64,000 bases of DNA from Pseudoalteromonas shioyasakiensis (GCF_019134595.1 NZ_CP077770.1:826001-890000), one strand, 5' to 3'; positions 36,181 through 46,617 are shown, counted from the stretch's first letter. Numbers and translations are program-made. Notes: generated by a model from the letters alone, not told the origin.

Positions 36181-37383
36181 TTAGCTCGCTGGTAGCTTCG
36201 CTATTTTAACTATCTTTTTGGTGCTTCTATAAAAAGATAAAATAAATACAATCAATAAAACATACATTATCGCACCAATCATCCATATCCAGCCATCCCA
36301 ACTTGCCAGTGTTTGACCAAAAATAAAGCTAAATAATAATGGGCCGATCACCCCCGTCGTATTGGTTAAGCTGACTAGAACGCCTTGTAGCTTACCTTGG
36401 TTAGTTTGATTGACTTGAGCTGACATTAACCCCTGTAAGGCTGGTAGCGCAATACTGCCGCCGGCGAGTAAGATTAATGTAGGGTAAATCATCCAACCCT
36501 TTGTCAATAATGACAAAATAATGAATGCTGCTCCATCAACAACAAAGCCCACAATAATCGTCACTTTTTCATTGAATTTCTTGGCGATTGCGCCCGCTAC
36601 AAATGCTTGGAACAAGGCATGCATGATGCCTAACCCCGCTAAAGATAGGCCGATCTCCATACTGCCCCATTGAAAACGATGTTCCGTAAATAACACCCAT
36701 GTCGTTGCTGGAATTTGCCCTATCATTTGAGTCATAAAAAAGATAAATAACAATAGTATGACTGGCTTGATCACTTGCAGGAAAGGTCGCGAATTTTCTG
36801 CTGTTTCTGTGGTGTTTTTTTCAGTATTTTTGATTTTATTATCTTTAAATATCAACATAATAACTAAAAAAGAGAGCGCATTTAAAATGGCAGCAATAAT
36901 AAAAGGAAGATGAGCTGAGAATTGCCCTGTAAAGCCGCCAATTGCAGGGCCAGAGATTAACCCGACACCAAAAGCCGCCCCTAAGCGTCCAAACCACTTA
37001 GTACGCTCTTGTGAAGCAGTATTGTCAGCAATAACAGAAGCGGCGACCGCACCTGTTGCGCCAGTAACTCCAGAAATTAATCGCCCAACGTATAGCATCC
37101 AAAGTGAGCTAGATAATGCAAGCAAAGTGTAATCCACAGCAGCGCCTGCAAGAGATAGTAGTAATATTGGTCGGCGCCCGAATTTATCAGACCATTTGCC
37201 AAGTAGAGGAGCAAAAAAAAACTGCATGATGGCATACAGTGCCAGCAGGATACCGTAATGATTTGCTAAATTTTCAGCCGACACGTATTCACGTAACAAT
37301 GTAGGCAATACAGGCATGATCAAGCCGATCCCCATAGCATCTAGGGCGGTGATCGTTAAAGCGGTGATCGCAAATTTATTCAT
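36181..37383 (-). CDS. tetA: Tetracycline efflux MFS transporter (TetA family)
   Basis: 400 residues, 12 membrane helices. MFS motif A 'GKWSDKFGRRPIL' (about 62-74), 'TGATGAVAASVIADNT' and 'ALPALQGLMSAQ' are diagnostic of drug/proton antiporters of the Tet(A-E, H, 59) group. By eye it is closer to Tet(D) than to Tet(B) (LREYVSAENLANHYGILLAL; IPATTWVLFTEHRF). It could be Tet(59), which has been reported in SXT-type ICEs, but I cannot confirm the class. Exports Mg-tetracycline. Divergent from tetR, with two tet operators between. Confidence 0.93.
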   Translation of the reverse strand: MNKFAITALTITALDAMGIGLIMPVLPTLLREYVSAENLANHYGILLALYAIMQFFFAPLLGKWSDKFGRRPILLLSLAGAAVDYTLLALSSSLWMLYVGRLISGVTGATGAVAASVIADNTASQERTKWFGRLGAAFGVGLISGPAIGGFTGQFSAHLPFIIAAILNALSFLVIMLIFKDNKIKNTEKNTTETAENSRPFLQVIKPVILLLFIFFMTQMIGQIPATTWVLFTEHRFQWGSMEIGLSLAGLGIMHALFQAFVAGAIAKKFNEKVTIIVGFVVDGAAFIILSLLTKGWMIYPTLILLAGGSIALPALQGLMSAQVNQTNQGKLQGVLVSLTNTTGVIGPLLFSFIFGQTLASWDGWIWMIGAIMYVLLIVFILSFYRSTKKIVKIAKLPAS

Positions 37384-37391
37384 CGTTTTTT

Positions 37392-37408
37392 CTCTATCAT
37401 TGATAGAG
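37392..37408. promoter_or_regulatory. tetO1: tet operator 1
   Basis: CTCTATCATTGATAGAG, a perfect 8-1-8 palindrome, directly before the tetA start (minus strand). TetR bound here blocks tetA. Confidence 0.93.
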
Positions 37409-37419
37409 TTGGAATATAT

Positions 37420-37436
37420 CCCTATCAGTGATAGAG
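37420..37436. promoter_or_regulatory. tetO2: tet operator 2
   Basis: Core CCTATCAGTGATAGAG, close to the consensus tetO, 28 bp centre to centre from the first operator and 28 bp before the tetR start. Confidence 0.93.
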
Positions 37437-37445
37437 TGTCAATAG

Positions 37446-38066
<621 letters not shown>

Positions 38067-38087
38067 TAAGGTGTCTGTGTTTTTAGG

Positions 38088-38115
38088 CTCGCACAATAGG
38101 GGGGATTTGTGCGAG
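38088..38115. terminator. Hairpin downstream of tetR
   Basis: CTCGCACAA / TTGTGCGAG, perfect 9-bp stem, 10-nt loop, 21 bp after the tetR stop. No clear T run follows, so it may be an mRNA-stabilising hairpin or a terminator for the opposite strand. Confidence 0.45.
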
Positions 38116-38123
38116 TGGTGGAT

Positions 38124-38216
38124 TTATTTAGAACATTGTTTTTCAATTTGGCGTTTTTGTTCTACCAATTTTTTAGCTGTTGCCATCGCGAGTTGTTCAT
38201 CGGCTTGCATTTTTGC
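38124..38216 (-). pseudogene. 3' fragment of a small gene cut by ISCR2 copy 2
   Basis: The last 30 codons of a minus-strand frame ending 'KLVEQKRQIEKQCSK' and a stop, entering from the ISCR2 edge. Charged helical protein. Possibly the other half of the fragment at 36,038-36,101. Confidence 0.4.
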
Positions 38217-39973
38217 TAAACACAGTATTGCAAGGACGCGGAACATGCCTCATGTGGCGGCCAGGACGGCCAGCCGGGATCGGGATACTGGTCGTTACCA
38301 GAGCCACCGACCCGAGCAAACCCTTCTCTATCAGATCGTTGACGAGTATTACCCGGCATTCGCTGCGCTTATGGCAGAGCAGGGAAAGGAATTGCCGGGC
38401 TATGTGCAACGGGAATTTGAAGAATTTCTCCAATGCGGGCGGCTGGAGCATGGCTTTCTACGGGTTCGCTGCGAGTCTTGCCACGCCGAGCACCTGGTCG
38501 CTTTCAGCTGTAAGCGTCGCGGTTTCTGCCCGAGCTGTGGGGCGCGGCGGATGGCCGAAAGTGCCGCCTTGCTGGTTGATGAAGTACTGCCTGAACAACC
38601 CATGCGTCAGTGGGTGTTGAGCTTCCCGTTTCAGCTGCGTTTCCTGTTTGCCAGCCGGCCCGAGATCATGGGGTGGGTGCTGGGCATCGTTTACCGCGTC
38701 ATTGCCACGCACCTGGTCAAGAAAGCGGGCCATACCCACCAAGTGGCCAAGACGGGCGCGGTCACCCTGATCCAGCGTTTTGGATCGGCGCTCAATCTGA
38801 ATGTTCACTTCCACATGCTGTTTCTCGACGGTGTGTATGTCGAGCAATCCCACGGCTCAGCGCGTTTCCGCTGGGTCAAGGCGCCGACCAGCCCAGAGCT
38901 CACCCAGCTGACGCACACCATCGCCCACCGGGTGGGTCGCTATCTGGAACGGCAAGGCCTGCTGGAACGGGATGTCGAAAACAGCTATCTGGCCTCGGAT
39001 GCGGTGGATGACGACCCGATGACACCCCTGCTGGGGCACTCGATCACTTACCGTATCGCTGTCGGTTCACAGGCGGGGCGAAAGGTGTTCACTTTGCAAA
39101 CTCTGCCGACCAGTGGTGATCCGTTCGGTGACGGGATTGGCAAGGTAGCCGGGTCCAGCCTGCACGCCGGCGTGGCGGCCAGGGCCGATGAACGCAAGAA
39201 GCTCGAACGGCTGTGCCGGTACATCAGCCGCCCGGCGGTATCCGAGAAGCGGCTGTCGTTAACACGAGGCGGCAACGTGCGCTACCAGCTCAAGACGCCG
39301 TACCGGGACGGCACCACGCACGTCATTTTCGAACCATTGGATTTCATTGCAAGGCTGGCCGCCCTGGTACCGAAGCCCAGAGTCAACCTAACCCGCTTCC
39401 ACGGGGTGTTCGCACCCAACAGTCGGCACCGGGCGTTGGTCACGCCGGCAAAACGGGGCAGGGGCAACAAGGTCAGGGTGGCTGATGAACCGGCAACACC
39501 AGCACAACGGCGAGCGTCGATGACATGGGCGCAACGGCTCAAGCGTGTTTTCAATATCGACATCGAGACCTGCAGCGGCTGCGGCGGCGCCATGAAAGTC
39601 ATCGCCTGCATTGAAGACCCTATAGTGATCAAGCAGATCCTTGATCACCTGAAGCACAAAGCCGAAACCAGCGGGACCAGGGCGTTACCCGAAAGCCGGG
39701 CGCCACCGGCTGAGCTGCTCCTGGGTCTGTTTGACTGACGAGCCTGAAGGCCAACGATACCAATCAAAATGCTGCGTTCACAGCGCCGCGGCAGGGATCC
39801 GCCGTGCTGGTTGTCGGAAAAGGAGCCGCTAGTGGGAAAGAGGAGGGTAAATTTTCAGCGTTGCTGGCTCCCCGTCAGCCGGATTGGGTTGCATCGCAGG
39901 GGTGTCGAAAGAGTCAACTGCGGTCCAAAGCTGTTGGACTTGGGTGAAAAGGGCGTTTATTCTTCCTATACGT
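38217..39973 (+). mobile_element. ISCR2: ISCR2, copy 2 (left edge trimmed)
   Basis: Identical to copy 1 from 34,281 onward. About 94 bp of the presumed terIS-side end are missing. Right end 'ctatacgt' intact. Same orientation as copies 1 and 3. Confidence 0.9.
38245..39738 (+). CDS. rcr2: ISCR2 transposase, copy 2
   Basis: 497 residues, same translation as copy 1 (zinc finger, HUH motif VHFHMLF, C-terminal CSGCGG motif). The frame is open upstream to 38,047 through flanking DNA, but the start shared with copy 1 is at 38,245. Confidence 0.95.
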   Translation: MPHVAARTASRDRDTGRYQSHRPEQTLLYQIVDEYYPAFAALMAEQGKELPGYVQREFEEFLQCGRLEHGFLRVRCESCHAEHLVAFSCKRRGFCPSCGARRMAESAALLVDEVLPEQPMRQWVLSFPFQLRFLFASRPEIMGWVLGIVYRVIATHLVKKAGHTHQVAKTGAVTLIQRFGSALNLNVHFHMLFLDGVYVEQSHGSARFRWVKAPTSPELTQLTHTIAHRVGRYLERQGLLERDVENSYLASDAVDDDPMTPLLGHSITYRIAVGSQAGRKVFTLQTLPTSGDPFGDGIGKVAGSSLHAGVAARADERKKLERLCRYISRPAVSEKRLSLTRGGNVRYQLKTPYRDGTTHVIFEPLDFIARLAALVPKPRVNLTRFHGVFAPNSRHRALVTPAKRGRGNKVRVADEPATPAQRRASMTWAQRLKRVFNIDIETCSGCGGAMKVIACIEDPIVIKQILDHLKHKAETSGTRALPESRAPPAELLLGLFD

Positions 39974-40093
39974 ATGATTCAAACTGCAGATGAGTTACAT
40001 TTGAAAGAAAAGGTGAAAAAACCAATTGAGAAATTATTGCATGTGCTTAATGCCTCAAATAAAAAATTAATTATTCAATACCGATCATTATGA
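39974..40093 (+). pseudogene. 3' end of an unknown gene preceding dfrA
   Basis: In frame from the ISCR2 edge: 'IQTADELHLKEKVKKPIEKL', then 'LHVLNASNKKLIIQYRSL' and a TGA that overlaps the dfrA ATG (ATGA). This AT-rich tail looks like the end of the gene that naturally precedes dfrA in its source genome, so the two were probably translationally coupled there. Family not recognised. Confidence 0.5.
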
Positions 40094-40596
40094 AACTATC
40101 ATTAATTGTTGCCATGGATAAAAATTTTGGCATTGGTAAAGACAACGATTTGTTATGGAAATTGCCGGCTGATATGAAATTCTTTAAAGAAACTTCAACA
40201 GGTCATGTAGTAATAACCGGACGTAAAAATTATGAATCTATTCCTGAGAAATTTAGACCCTTGCCAAATCGTGAAAATGCCGTTTTAACTCACCAAATCG
40301 GCTATCAAGCACCAGGAGCTCATGTCTTTTTTTCACTTACTGAATGTTTAGAGTTCTATAAAAATGAAACCGAAAGAACTGTTTTCATCATTGGTGGGGG
40401 ACAAATTTATGCAGAAGTTATGCAGCGAAACATCCTTCAAGAAATGTATATCACACAAGTAGATGGAGTGTTTGACGCAGATACTTTTTTTCCTAAATTT
40501 TCTGAATCTGAGTGGAATAGTGAAACTGTACTGAAACAGGGTATTGATGAAAAACACGCTTTTGCTTTTGAAATAAAAAAATATACACGTAAATAA
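40090..40596 (+). CDS. dfrA: Dihydrofolate reductase of Bacteroidetes type, putative trimethoprim resistance gene
   Basis: 168 residues. Chain begins MKLSLIVAMDKNFGIGKDND; motifs 'LLWKLPADMKFFKETS' (Asp/Glu substrate region), 'GHVVITGRKNYESIP' (NADPH site) and 'FIIGGGQIYAEVM' are those of DHFR. Compared with common DHFRs, the NADPH loop has VITGRKNYES where VIMGRKTFES is usual. AT-rich codon use differs strongly from the GC-rich ISCR2 on both sides. It reduces dihydrofolate; placement between ISCR2 copies beside sul2 makes trimethoprim resistance likely, but the sequence does not prove it. Confidence 0.88.
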   Translation: MKLSLIVAMDKNFGIGKDNDLLWKLPADMKFFKETSTGHVVITGRKNYESIPEKFRPLPNRENAVLTHQIGYQAPGAHVFFSLTECLEFYKNETERTVFIIGGGQIYAEVMQRNILQEMYITQVDGVFDADTFFPKFSESEWNSETVLKQGIDEKHAFAFEIKKYTRK

Positions 40597-40663
40597 CTCT
40601 AAAACTTACTGTTTTTGTTGAAATGTTTTGTATGTAACGGTTTCAAAACTTCAACGACCTTAC

Positions 40664-40671
40664 TAACTTTG
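40664..40671 (+). promoter_or_regulatory. Bacteroidetes-type -7 promoter element
   Basis: TAACTTTG matches the TAnnTTTG element of Bacteroidetes sigma-ABfr promoters, placed 7 bp before the next ATG as is common in that phylum. I do not see a clear -33 TTG at the ideal spacing. Confidence 0.45.
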
Positions 40672-40678
40672 CCTCCTT

Positions 40679-41026
40679 ATGATTTTATGTATAGCTGAAA
40701 AACCTTCTGTGGCAAAAGATATTGCCGAAGTAATTGGTGCAAAACAACGCAACAACGGCTTTTATGAAGGAAATGGCTATTGGGTAACCTGGACTTTTGG
40801 CCATCTGTGTACATTGAATGAACCCCATGATTACAAAGAAAATTGGAAATACTGGAAATTGGAAGATCTGCCAATTGTACCTAAAAAATTTGGCATTAAA
40901 CTAATTGATAACGATGGAGTAAAAAGGCAATTTGCTGTTATTGAAAAATTGGTAGCATCTTGTTCTGAAGTCATCAATTGCGGGGATGCCGGGCAGGAAG
41001 GGGAGTTGATACAAAGATGGGTATTG
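40679..41026 (+). pseudogene. DNA topoisomerase III (TopB-like), 5' fragment of Bacteroidetes type
   Basis: 116 codons: 'MILCIAEKPSVAKDIAEVIG' start, 'YWVTWTFGHLCTLNEPHDY', and the Toprim-domain end 'NCGDAGQEGELIQRWV' (DAGQEGELI is the type IA Toprim motif). The chain is cut at 41,026, where truncated ISCR2 begins; the frame continues nonsensically to 41,329. No active-site Tyr domain remains. Confidence 0.85.
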
Positions 41027-42291
41027 GCACCTGGTCAAGAAAGCGGGCCATACCCACCAAGTGGCCAAGACGGGCGCGGTCACCCTGATCCAGCGTTTTG
41101 GATCGGCGCTCAATCTGAATGTTCACTTCCACATGCTGTTTCTCGACGGTGTGTATGTCGAGCAATCCCACGGCTCAGCGCGTTTCCGCTGGGTCAAGGC
41201 GCCGACCAGCCCAGAGCTCACCCAGCTGACGCACACCATCGCCCACCGGGTGGGTCGCTATCTGGAACGGCAAGGCCTGCTGGAACGGGATGTCGAAAAC
41301 AGCTATCTGGCCTCGGATGCGGTGGATGACGACCCGATGACACCCCTGCTGGGGCACTCGATCACTTACCGTATCGCTGTCGGTTCACAGGCGGGGCGAA
41401 AGGTGTTCACTTTGCAAACTCTGCCGACCAGTGGTGATCCGTTCGGTGACGGGATTGGCAAGGTAGCCGGGTCCAGCCTGCACGCCGGCGTGGCGGCCAG
41501 GGCCGATGAACGCAAGAAGCTCGAACGGCTGTGCCGGTACATCAGCCGCCCGGCGGTATCCGAGAAGCGGCTGTCGTTAACACGAGGCGGCAACGTGCGC
41601 TACCAGCTCAAGACGCCGTACCGGGACGGCACCACGCACGTCATTTTCGAACCATTGGATTTCATTGCAAGGCTGGCCGCCCTGGTACCGAAGCCCAGAG
41701 TCAACCTAACCCGCTTCCACGGGGTGTTCGCACCCAACAGTCGGCACCGGGCGTTGGTCACGCCGGCAAAACGGGGCAGGGGCAACAAGGTCAGGGTGGC
41801 TGATGAACCGGCAACACCAGCACAACGGCGAGCGTCGATGACATGGGCGCAACGGCTCAAGCGTGTTTTCAATATCGACATCGAGACCTGCAGCGGCTGC
41901 GGCGGCGCCATGAAAGTCATCGCCTGCATTGAAGACCCTATAGTGATCAAGCAGATCCTTGATCACCTGAAGCACAAAGCCGAAACCAGCGGGACCAGGG
42001 CGTTACCCGAAAGCCGGGCGCCACCGGCTGAGCTGCTCCTGGGTCTGTTTGACTGACGAGCCTGAAGGCCAACGATACCAATCAAAATGCTGCGTTCACA
42101 GCGCCGCGGCAGGGATCCGCCGTGCTGGTTGTCGGAAAAGGAGCCGCTAGTGGGAAAGAGGAGGGTAAATTTTCAGCGTTGCTGGCTCCCCGTCAGCCGG
42201 ATTGGGTTGCATCGCAGGGGTGTCGAAAGAGTCAACTGCGGTCCAAAGCTGTTGGACTTGGGTGAAAAGGGCGTTTATTCTTCCTATACGT
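41027..42291 (+). mobile_element. ISCR2: ISCR2, copy 3 (5' truncated)
   Basis: Begins inside the transposase at the point equal to 34,773 of copy 1 and keeps the same right end at 42,291 (1,265 bp). The intact oriIS end abuts the glmM fragment, as in known sul2-glmM'-ISCR2 units. Confidence 0.93.
41061..42056 (+). pseudogene. rcr2: ISCR2 transposase, 5'-truncated copy
   Basis: Keeps the C-terminal two thirds including the HUH motif VHFHMLF, but lacks the N-terminal zinc finger and about 165 residues. An in-frame start at 41,061 is chance. Probably inactive. Confidence 0.9.
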
Positions 42292-42534
42292 TGTCGGCAG
42301 CGGGCCAAAAAGGAATACGTCCATGCCCATCGAGGTGAAACCGGCTGTGAGCGCGGGTTCAAGCATATAGCCCGACAGGCGCGTATCCTTGCCGATCACG
42401 ACACGATGGCGGTGGTCACCGCGACGAAAGACACGGCCAGCCGCCATGCCGACGCGCAAGGCGGTTTCCGCCGTCATCGCGCCTTCGTTGGCTTTGCCAC
42501 GAATACCGTCTGTGCCGAAATATTTGCGCACCAT
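42292..42534 (-). pseudogene. glmM: glmM 5' fragment (phosphoglucosamine mutase)
   Basis: N-terminal 81 codons ('[20 protein letters not shown]', '[19 protein letters not shown]') cut by the ISCR2 end. It lies downstream of sul2 on the same strand, the well-known sul2-glmM remnant that marks the chromosomal origin of sul2. Confidence 0.95.
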
Positions 42535-42620
42535 AAGGTCGATTATCCTGTCGTCGGGTCGCCCTCAAAGGGGACATGCCTGCTGAACCGCGAATATAGA
42601 GAAATATCCCGAATGTGCAG

Positions 42621-43436
42621 TTAACGAATTCTTGCGGTTTCTTTCAGCGCCGCCAATACCGCCAGCCCGTCGCGCAAGGGGCGCGGCTCGTGTGTGCGGA
42701 TGAAGTCAGCTCCACCTGCGGCGGCGGCAAGCTCTGCAGCGAGTGTCGCGGCCCCGACATCCCCCGGACCACGGCCTGTGAGCGCGCGCAGAAAGGATTT
42801 GCGCGAAACAGACAGAAGCACCGGCAAATCGAAGCGCAGCCGCAATTCATCGAACCGCGCCAGCACCGAGAGCGAGGTTTCGGGAGCAGCCCCCAGAAAA
42901 AACCCCATGCCGGGATCAAGGACAAGGCGGTTGCGTTTGATACCGGCACCCGTCAGCGCCGCGATGCGCGCGTCAAAGAACGCCGCAATGTGATCCATGA
43001 TGTCGCCAGCGGGTGCCTCGCGCCGATCTGCCTGCCCGTCTTGCACCGAATGCATAACGACGAGTTTGGCAGATGATTTCGCCAATTGCGGATAGAACGC
43101 AGCGTCTGGAAAACCGCGAATATCATTGAGATAGGCCACACCACGCGACAAGGCATAGGCTTGCGTCGCGGGTTGATAACTGTCGAGCGAGACGGGAATG
43201 CCATCTGCCTTGAGCGCGTCCAGCACCGGCGCGATACGCGCGATTTCTGTGTCGGACGAAACAGGCGCGGCGTCGGGATTGCTGGATGCCGGACCGAGGT
43301 CGATCACATCTGCCCCCTCGGCCATCAGCTTACGCGCCTGCGCAATGGCTGCGTCTGGCGCCAGATACCGGCCTCCATCGGAGAAACTGTCCGAGGTTAT
43401 GTTGACGATGCCGAAAATGATGAGCGATTTATTCAT
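42621..43436 (-). CDS. sul2: Sulfonamide-resistant dihydropteroate synthase Sul2
   Basis: 271 residues, full length. Starts MNKSLIIFGIVNITSDSFSD, with the pterin-binding 'DLGPASSNPDAAPVS' and 'VSLDSYQPATQAYAL' and the typical C-terminus 'LAALKETARIR'. It replaces the sulfonamide-sensitive FolP. GC-rich. Upstream DNA to about 43,600 resembles the region 5' of sul2 in RSF1010-type plasmids. Confidence 0.98.
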   Translation of the reverse strand: MNKSLIIFGIVNITSDSFSDGGRYLAPDAAIAQARKLMAEGADVIDLGPASSNPDAAPVSSDTEIARIAPVLDALKADGIPVSLDSYQPATQAYALSRGVAYLNDIRGFPDAAFYPQLAKSSAKLVVMHSVQDGQADRREAPAGDIMDHIAAFFDARIAALTGAGIKRNRLVLDPGMGFFLGAAPETSLSVLARFDELRLRFDLPVLLSVSRKSFLRALTGRGPGDVGAATLAAELAAAAGGADFIRTHEPRPLRDGLAVLAALKETARIR

Positions 43437-43767
43437 GGGGGCTTCTATAATAATAATAATCGAGCATGAGTCTCATACGGATGCTCGGGTCGAAAGGGAA
43501 TCCCCAGGCGAGTAACCTGTTTGCGGTGATCCATTAGCTGCAGGAGCAGAATAGCATACATCTGGAAGCAAAGCCAGGAAAGCGGCCTATGGAGCTGTGC
43601 GGCAGCGCTCAGTAGGCAATTTTTCAAAATATTGTTAAGCCTTTTCTGAGCATGGTATTTTTCATGGTATTACCAATTAGCAGGAAAATAAGCCATTGAA
43701 TATAAAAGATAAAAATGTCTTGTTTACAATAGAGTGGGATACAGACACGCTTGATATGTTTGGAGAT
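43437..43767. other. sul2 upstream region and junction to the Tn3-family end
   Basis: 331 bp. The first part is the sul2 promoter side, with an 'ataataataata' run near 43,450. From about 43,630 the composition turns AT-rich. A frame opening at TTG 43,695 (LNIKDKNVLFTIEWDTDTL) runs to the transposon end and could be the start of a gene hit by the transposon, but I cannot identify it. Confidence 0.4.
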
Positions 43768-43842
43768 GGGGTTCTAGGGATTTTCCCCTCTAAAAAGACT
43801 TAATCCTCTGTAGACCACACCAATAAATGGCTGCGGAGGTGG
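43768..43842 (+). repeat. Tn3-family terminal inverted repeat (tnpA 5' side)
   Basis: 75 bp, inverted match of 33,911-33,985, beginning GGGGTTCTAGGGATTTTCCC. It points rightward toward the tnpA start at 43,907. Confidence 0.88.
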
Positions 43843-43906
43843 GTTACTACTTATAAGTGTGGCAAATTAGGTAAATATCGTACATTTAATACGGAACAGC
43901 CCTGAT

Positions 43907-45260
43907 ATGGCCATCAAAAACGAAATTACTATTCTCACGAGAGCAGAACAGGCAGATCTTTATTCCCCACCCATTTTTTCAATCGAAGAACAACGTCTGT
44001 ACTTTTCTCTGAACGATGCGGAATTGGCAGTTTTTCGGTCAATTCGTCTCAGAGCTCATAGATGTTACTTTGTCGCGATTTTGGGATACTTCAAATCAAA
44101 GCCCGTCATCCTAGATATCGCTTACTCGCAGGTTTCTAAGGATTTAATGTTCATCAGTAAAGAGCTGCTTGGCGGCAAGGGGCTCAGACCATTCACTCCC
44201 TCACAAAAACAAAAAGATCGACTCTACGCAAAAGTATTAGACCTTGCTGGTTATCACAAATGGGACGAAAGTCAGCACTTCAATTCTCTTTTCGACCACC
44301 TTGTTCAGGTGGGCAATGCCTGGCTGGAGCCGCGTTACCTCTTTGATACTGCTATTGAATTCCTAACCAGTCACAGCATTGCTATCCCTAGGTACACCGT
44401 ACTCCAGAGACTGATAAGCAGAGCGATGCAGCAGGTCAGAAAAGACCTGGCGCACCAACTTAATCAACTCACCAGTCCTGAACTTCACGTCTTTCTGGAC
44501 AGCATAACAGCCATTGATGACGGACTAAGCCTGAACCAGCTCAGAGGCGGTGCAAAAAGTCTGACCGTACCTGAACTTAAAAAAGAGCTTGCCCTTTATC
44601 ATCAGTTAGCGCCATGGCGCACGCAAATCAATGGCGTTATCGATGGGCTTAATCTGTCTCTTAAAAATCGACAACACTTCGGTGAGCTCATCAACTATTA
44701 CGGTAGTAAACTCAAACGATTCAAACGCGCACAGCAGCATCTATGGTTGCTATGTCACCTGACAGAGCGGATACAACTGGCACTGGAACGGTTAACTGAT
44801 GGGTTCATTTACCATATCCGCAAGCAACAAGAAGCTGCCAACACCTTTGCACAACAAGCAGTGTTCCTGTCCTGGCAGTCAGCCGCGGACAATGTCACGA
44901 AAGCGGCAGAGTTACTGCATCTGTTTGTGGATGAGAACATTGATGATAATCAACCCTTCTCAGTAGTCAGACAACAGGCATTGAAGGTCATGAATGACAG
45001 GGATATCCAGACCCTCTGCCTTTACCTGAAAAAACAGAAACGGACCGTGGAAGAGTACCAGTGGCAACATTACGATGAACAATGCAATCTCCTGGAGCAA
45101 CTGTTAAGGCAGGTGTTCTTGTGCCTTGAATGTGAGGCCGGTAAAGGCTCAGAAGCCGTCGTCGCCCAACTTCAACAGATGCAGACGGAAATCGCATTCG
45201 GTGGACCACTGAAGAGGCTGTACTTGGAGAACCACCGACTTTTCCAGTTTCATCCTTGGT
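43907..45260 (+). pseudogene. Tn3-family transposase, N-terminal fragment
   Basis: About 450 codons of a Tn3-family TnpA (DUF4158-type start 'ILTRAEQADLYSPPIFSIEE', helical middle). Replaced near 45,260 by antisense recombinase DNA, after which the frame runs on to 45,520 without meaning. The catalytic core is absent here but present in part at 32,435-33,891. Confidence 0.85.
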
Positions 45261-45710
45261 ATAAAGGTTTTCCAATAAATAGTCTCGATATCTCACGATT
45301 GGACTTTCCTCTACCTTCTCGGTGCAGTCATATATTGTTAACGGAGGTTTTTCATCAACCAGAAGGCCAGTCCTTGGGTGTGTATGTTCGGGGATTTCCG
45401 TGCTCAACCACCGATAGAAGCTCAATAACGCAACTGCATGGGATTGAATCGTCTTATCGGAGGATATATCTGGATCTGCCAACAAAGAGTGAAGATATAG
45501 ATTCACTGGCACCACATTGATACCATCGGGGTCTATTAAAATTGGAAGTTTATGAGCAAATGGTTTTGAGTTGTCCCTAACGTCATGGATGATCTCGCCA
45601 CTGTCAGGGTGTGGCCTACTTATAAATGAGGGATATTTCTCCGTACTAATCCACATAAGACAATAGTCAAAGCCGAAGTCATCTGGAAACGACCTATTTT
45701 GTTCAATCAC
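45261..45710 (-). pseudogene. Tyrosine-recombinase N-terminal fragment
   Basis: About 150 residues from an ATG at 45,710. The segment 'VNLYLHSLLADPDISSDKTI' followed by 'LSFYRWL' looks like the core-binding (SAM-like) domain of a large site-specific integrase of the kind found in recombinase-trio elements. The catalytic part was lost at the Tn3 junction. Lying at the right end of the rumB insertion, it is probably the recombinase of the original inserted element. Confidence 0.6.
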
Positions 45711-45899
45711 ATTAACACCTAAATCATCCGTTATTCACACTGCTAAGCCTTCCCCCAGGGGGTTACGCGTTCATACATCTACTTTTTCAAGATATTTCTT
45801 AACCAATAGTAAAAATTGTAACCACCCCTCATCTCGACGTCTAATTTATACAACCTGAAACATTACAACATGTGATGTCTAAAGTATTTCCCAACTGTA

Positions 45900-46132
45900 A
45901 GCGCATAGTTAGAGGAGAATGCCAAAATGCCATGGCGCTGCATTTCGGCTTTGATCTGAAAGACGGGTACGCCCATTTTAATACCGAGTAACTTAGCTTC
46001 ACGCGAGCGTGCAACCACGCAGCCGTCATTGTTGGACAGCACCACAACCGGCGTATCTTTTAAATCAGGACGAAACAGCTTCTCACAACTGGCGTAAAAG
46101 TTGTTGCAGTCCACCAAGGCAAATACAGGCAT
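45900..46132 (-). pseudogene. rumB: rumB 5' part
   Basis: From MPVFALVDCNNFYASCEKLF to 'AFSSNYAL', the first 78 codons of the UmuC-like polymerase with its first catalytic Asp (VDCNNFYAS). Interrupted at 45,899/45,900. Starts 7 bp after rumA. Confidence 0.93.
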
Positions 46133-46139
46133 GGGACAG

Positions 46140-46589
46140 TCACGACTTACGGCGCATGTTTCGCACCACATTGGTGACCACACCAAATATCTCTAACTCT
46201 GCCCCTTCAGGAATATGAATGGGCTCATACGCCTGGTTTCTTGGGAGCAGCATGACGCACGGCCTTAGTTGAAGCTCCTTTACCGTGAGTTCACCATGGA
46301 TGCCAGCGATGACAATGTCACCGTGTTCGGCTTGGACAGAGCGATCAACCACCAAAATATCATCAGGGTGAATCCCGGCATCAATCATTGAATCACCTTC
46401 AACACGTACAAAGAACGTTGCAGCCGGTCGCTTGATGCAAAGCTCGTTAAGGTCGAGCGTTTGCTCAACATAATCCTGCGCTGGTGAGGGAAAACCAGCA
46501 GAAACACGTTCCATGAACAATGGGATACGAAGGCGCTTGGCTTTGATGAAGGCAAGTGCGCCGCTACGGCCTATCAGCGAGACACTCAT
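46140..46589 (-). CDS. rumA: RumA, UmuD-like SOS mutagenesis peptidase
   Basis: 149 residues. Self-cleavage site Ala-Gly in 'RVSAGFPSPAQDY' (about 30-31), catalytic Ser in 'VEGDSMIDAGI' and Lys in 'ELTVKELQL', the S24 LexA/UmuD set. Normally works with RumB as error-prone polymerase V-like complex. Here RumB is broken, so any activity would need another UmuC. Preceded by a LexA box. Confidence 0.93.
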   Translation of the reverse strand: MSVSLIGRSGALAFIKAKRLRIPLFMERVSAGFPSPAQDYVEQTLDLNELCIKRPAATFFVRVEGDSMIDAGIHPDDILVVDRSVQAEHGDIVIAGIHGELTVKELQLRPCVMLLPRNQAYEPIHIPEGAELEIFGVVTNVVRNMRRKS

Positions 46590-46617
46590 GACGAACCTCG
46601 AAAAATTACAATTGATA

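Noticed and set aside
40679..41329. 216-codon frame that could be read as one protein
   Set aside because: Only the first 116 codons are topoisomerase. The rest is ISCR2 DNA read in the wrong frame.
43695..43767. Possible start of a gene (TTG) interrupted by the Tn3-family end
   Set aside because: Only 24 codons remain, the start codon is weak and no family is recognisable. Mentioned in the region entry only.
44988..45260. Minus-strand extension of the recombinase fragment
   Set aside because: This part is antisense to the Tn3-family transposase. Only 45,261-45,710 looks like a recombinase.
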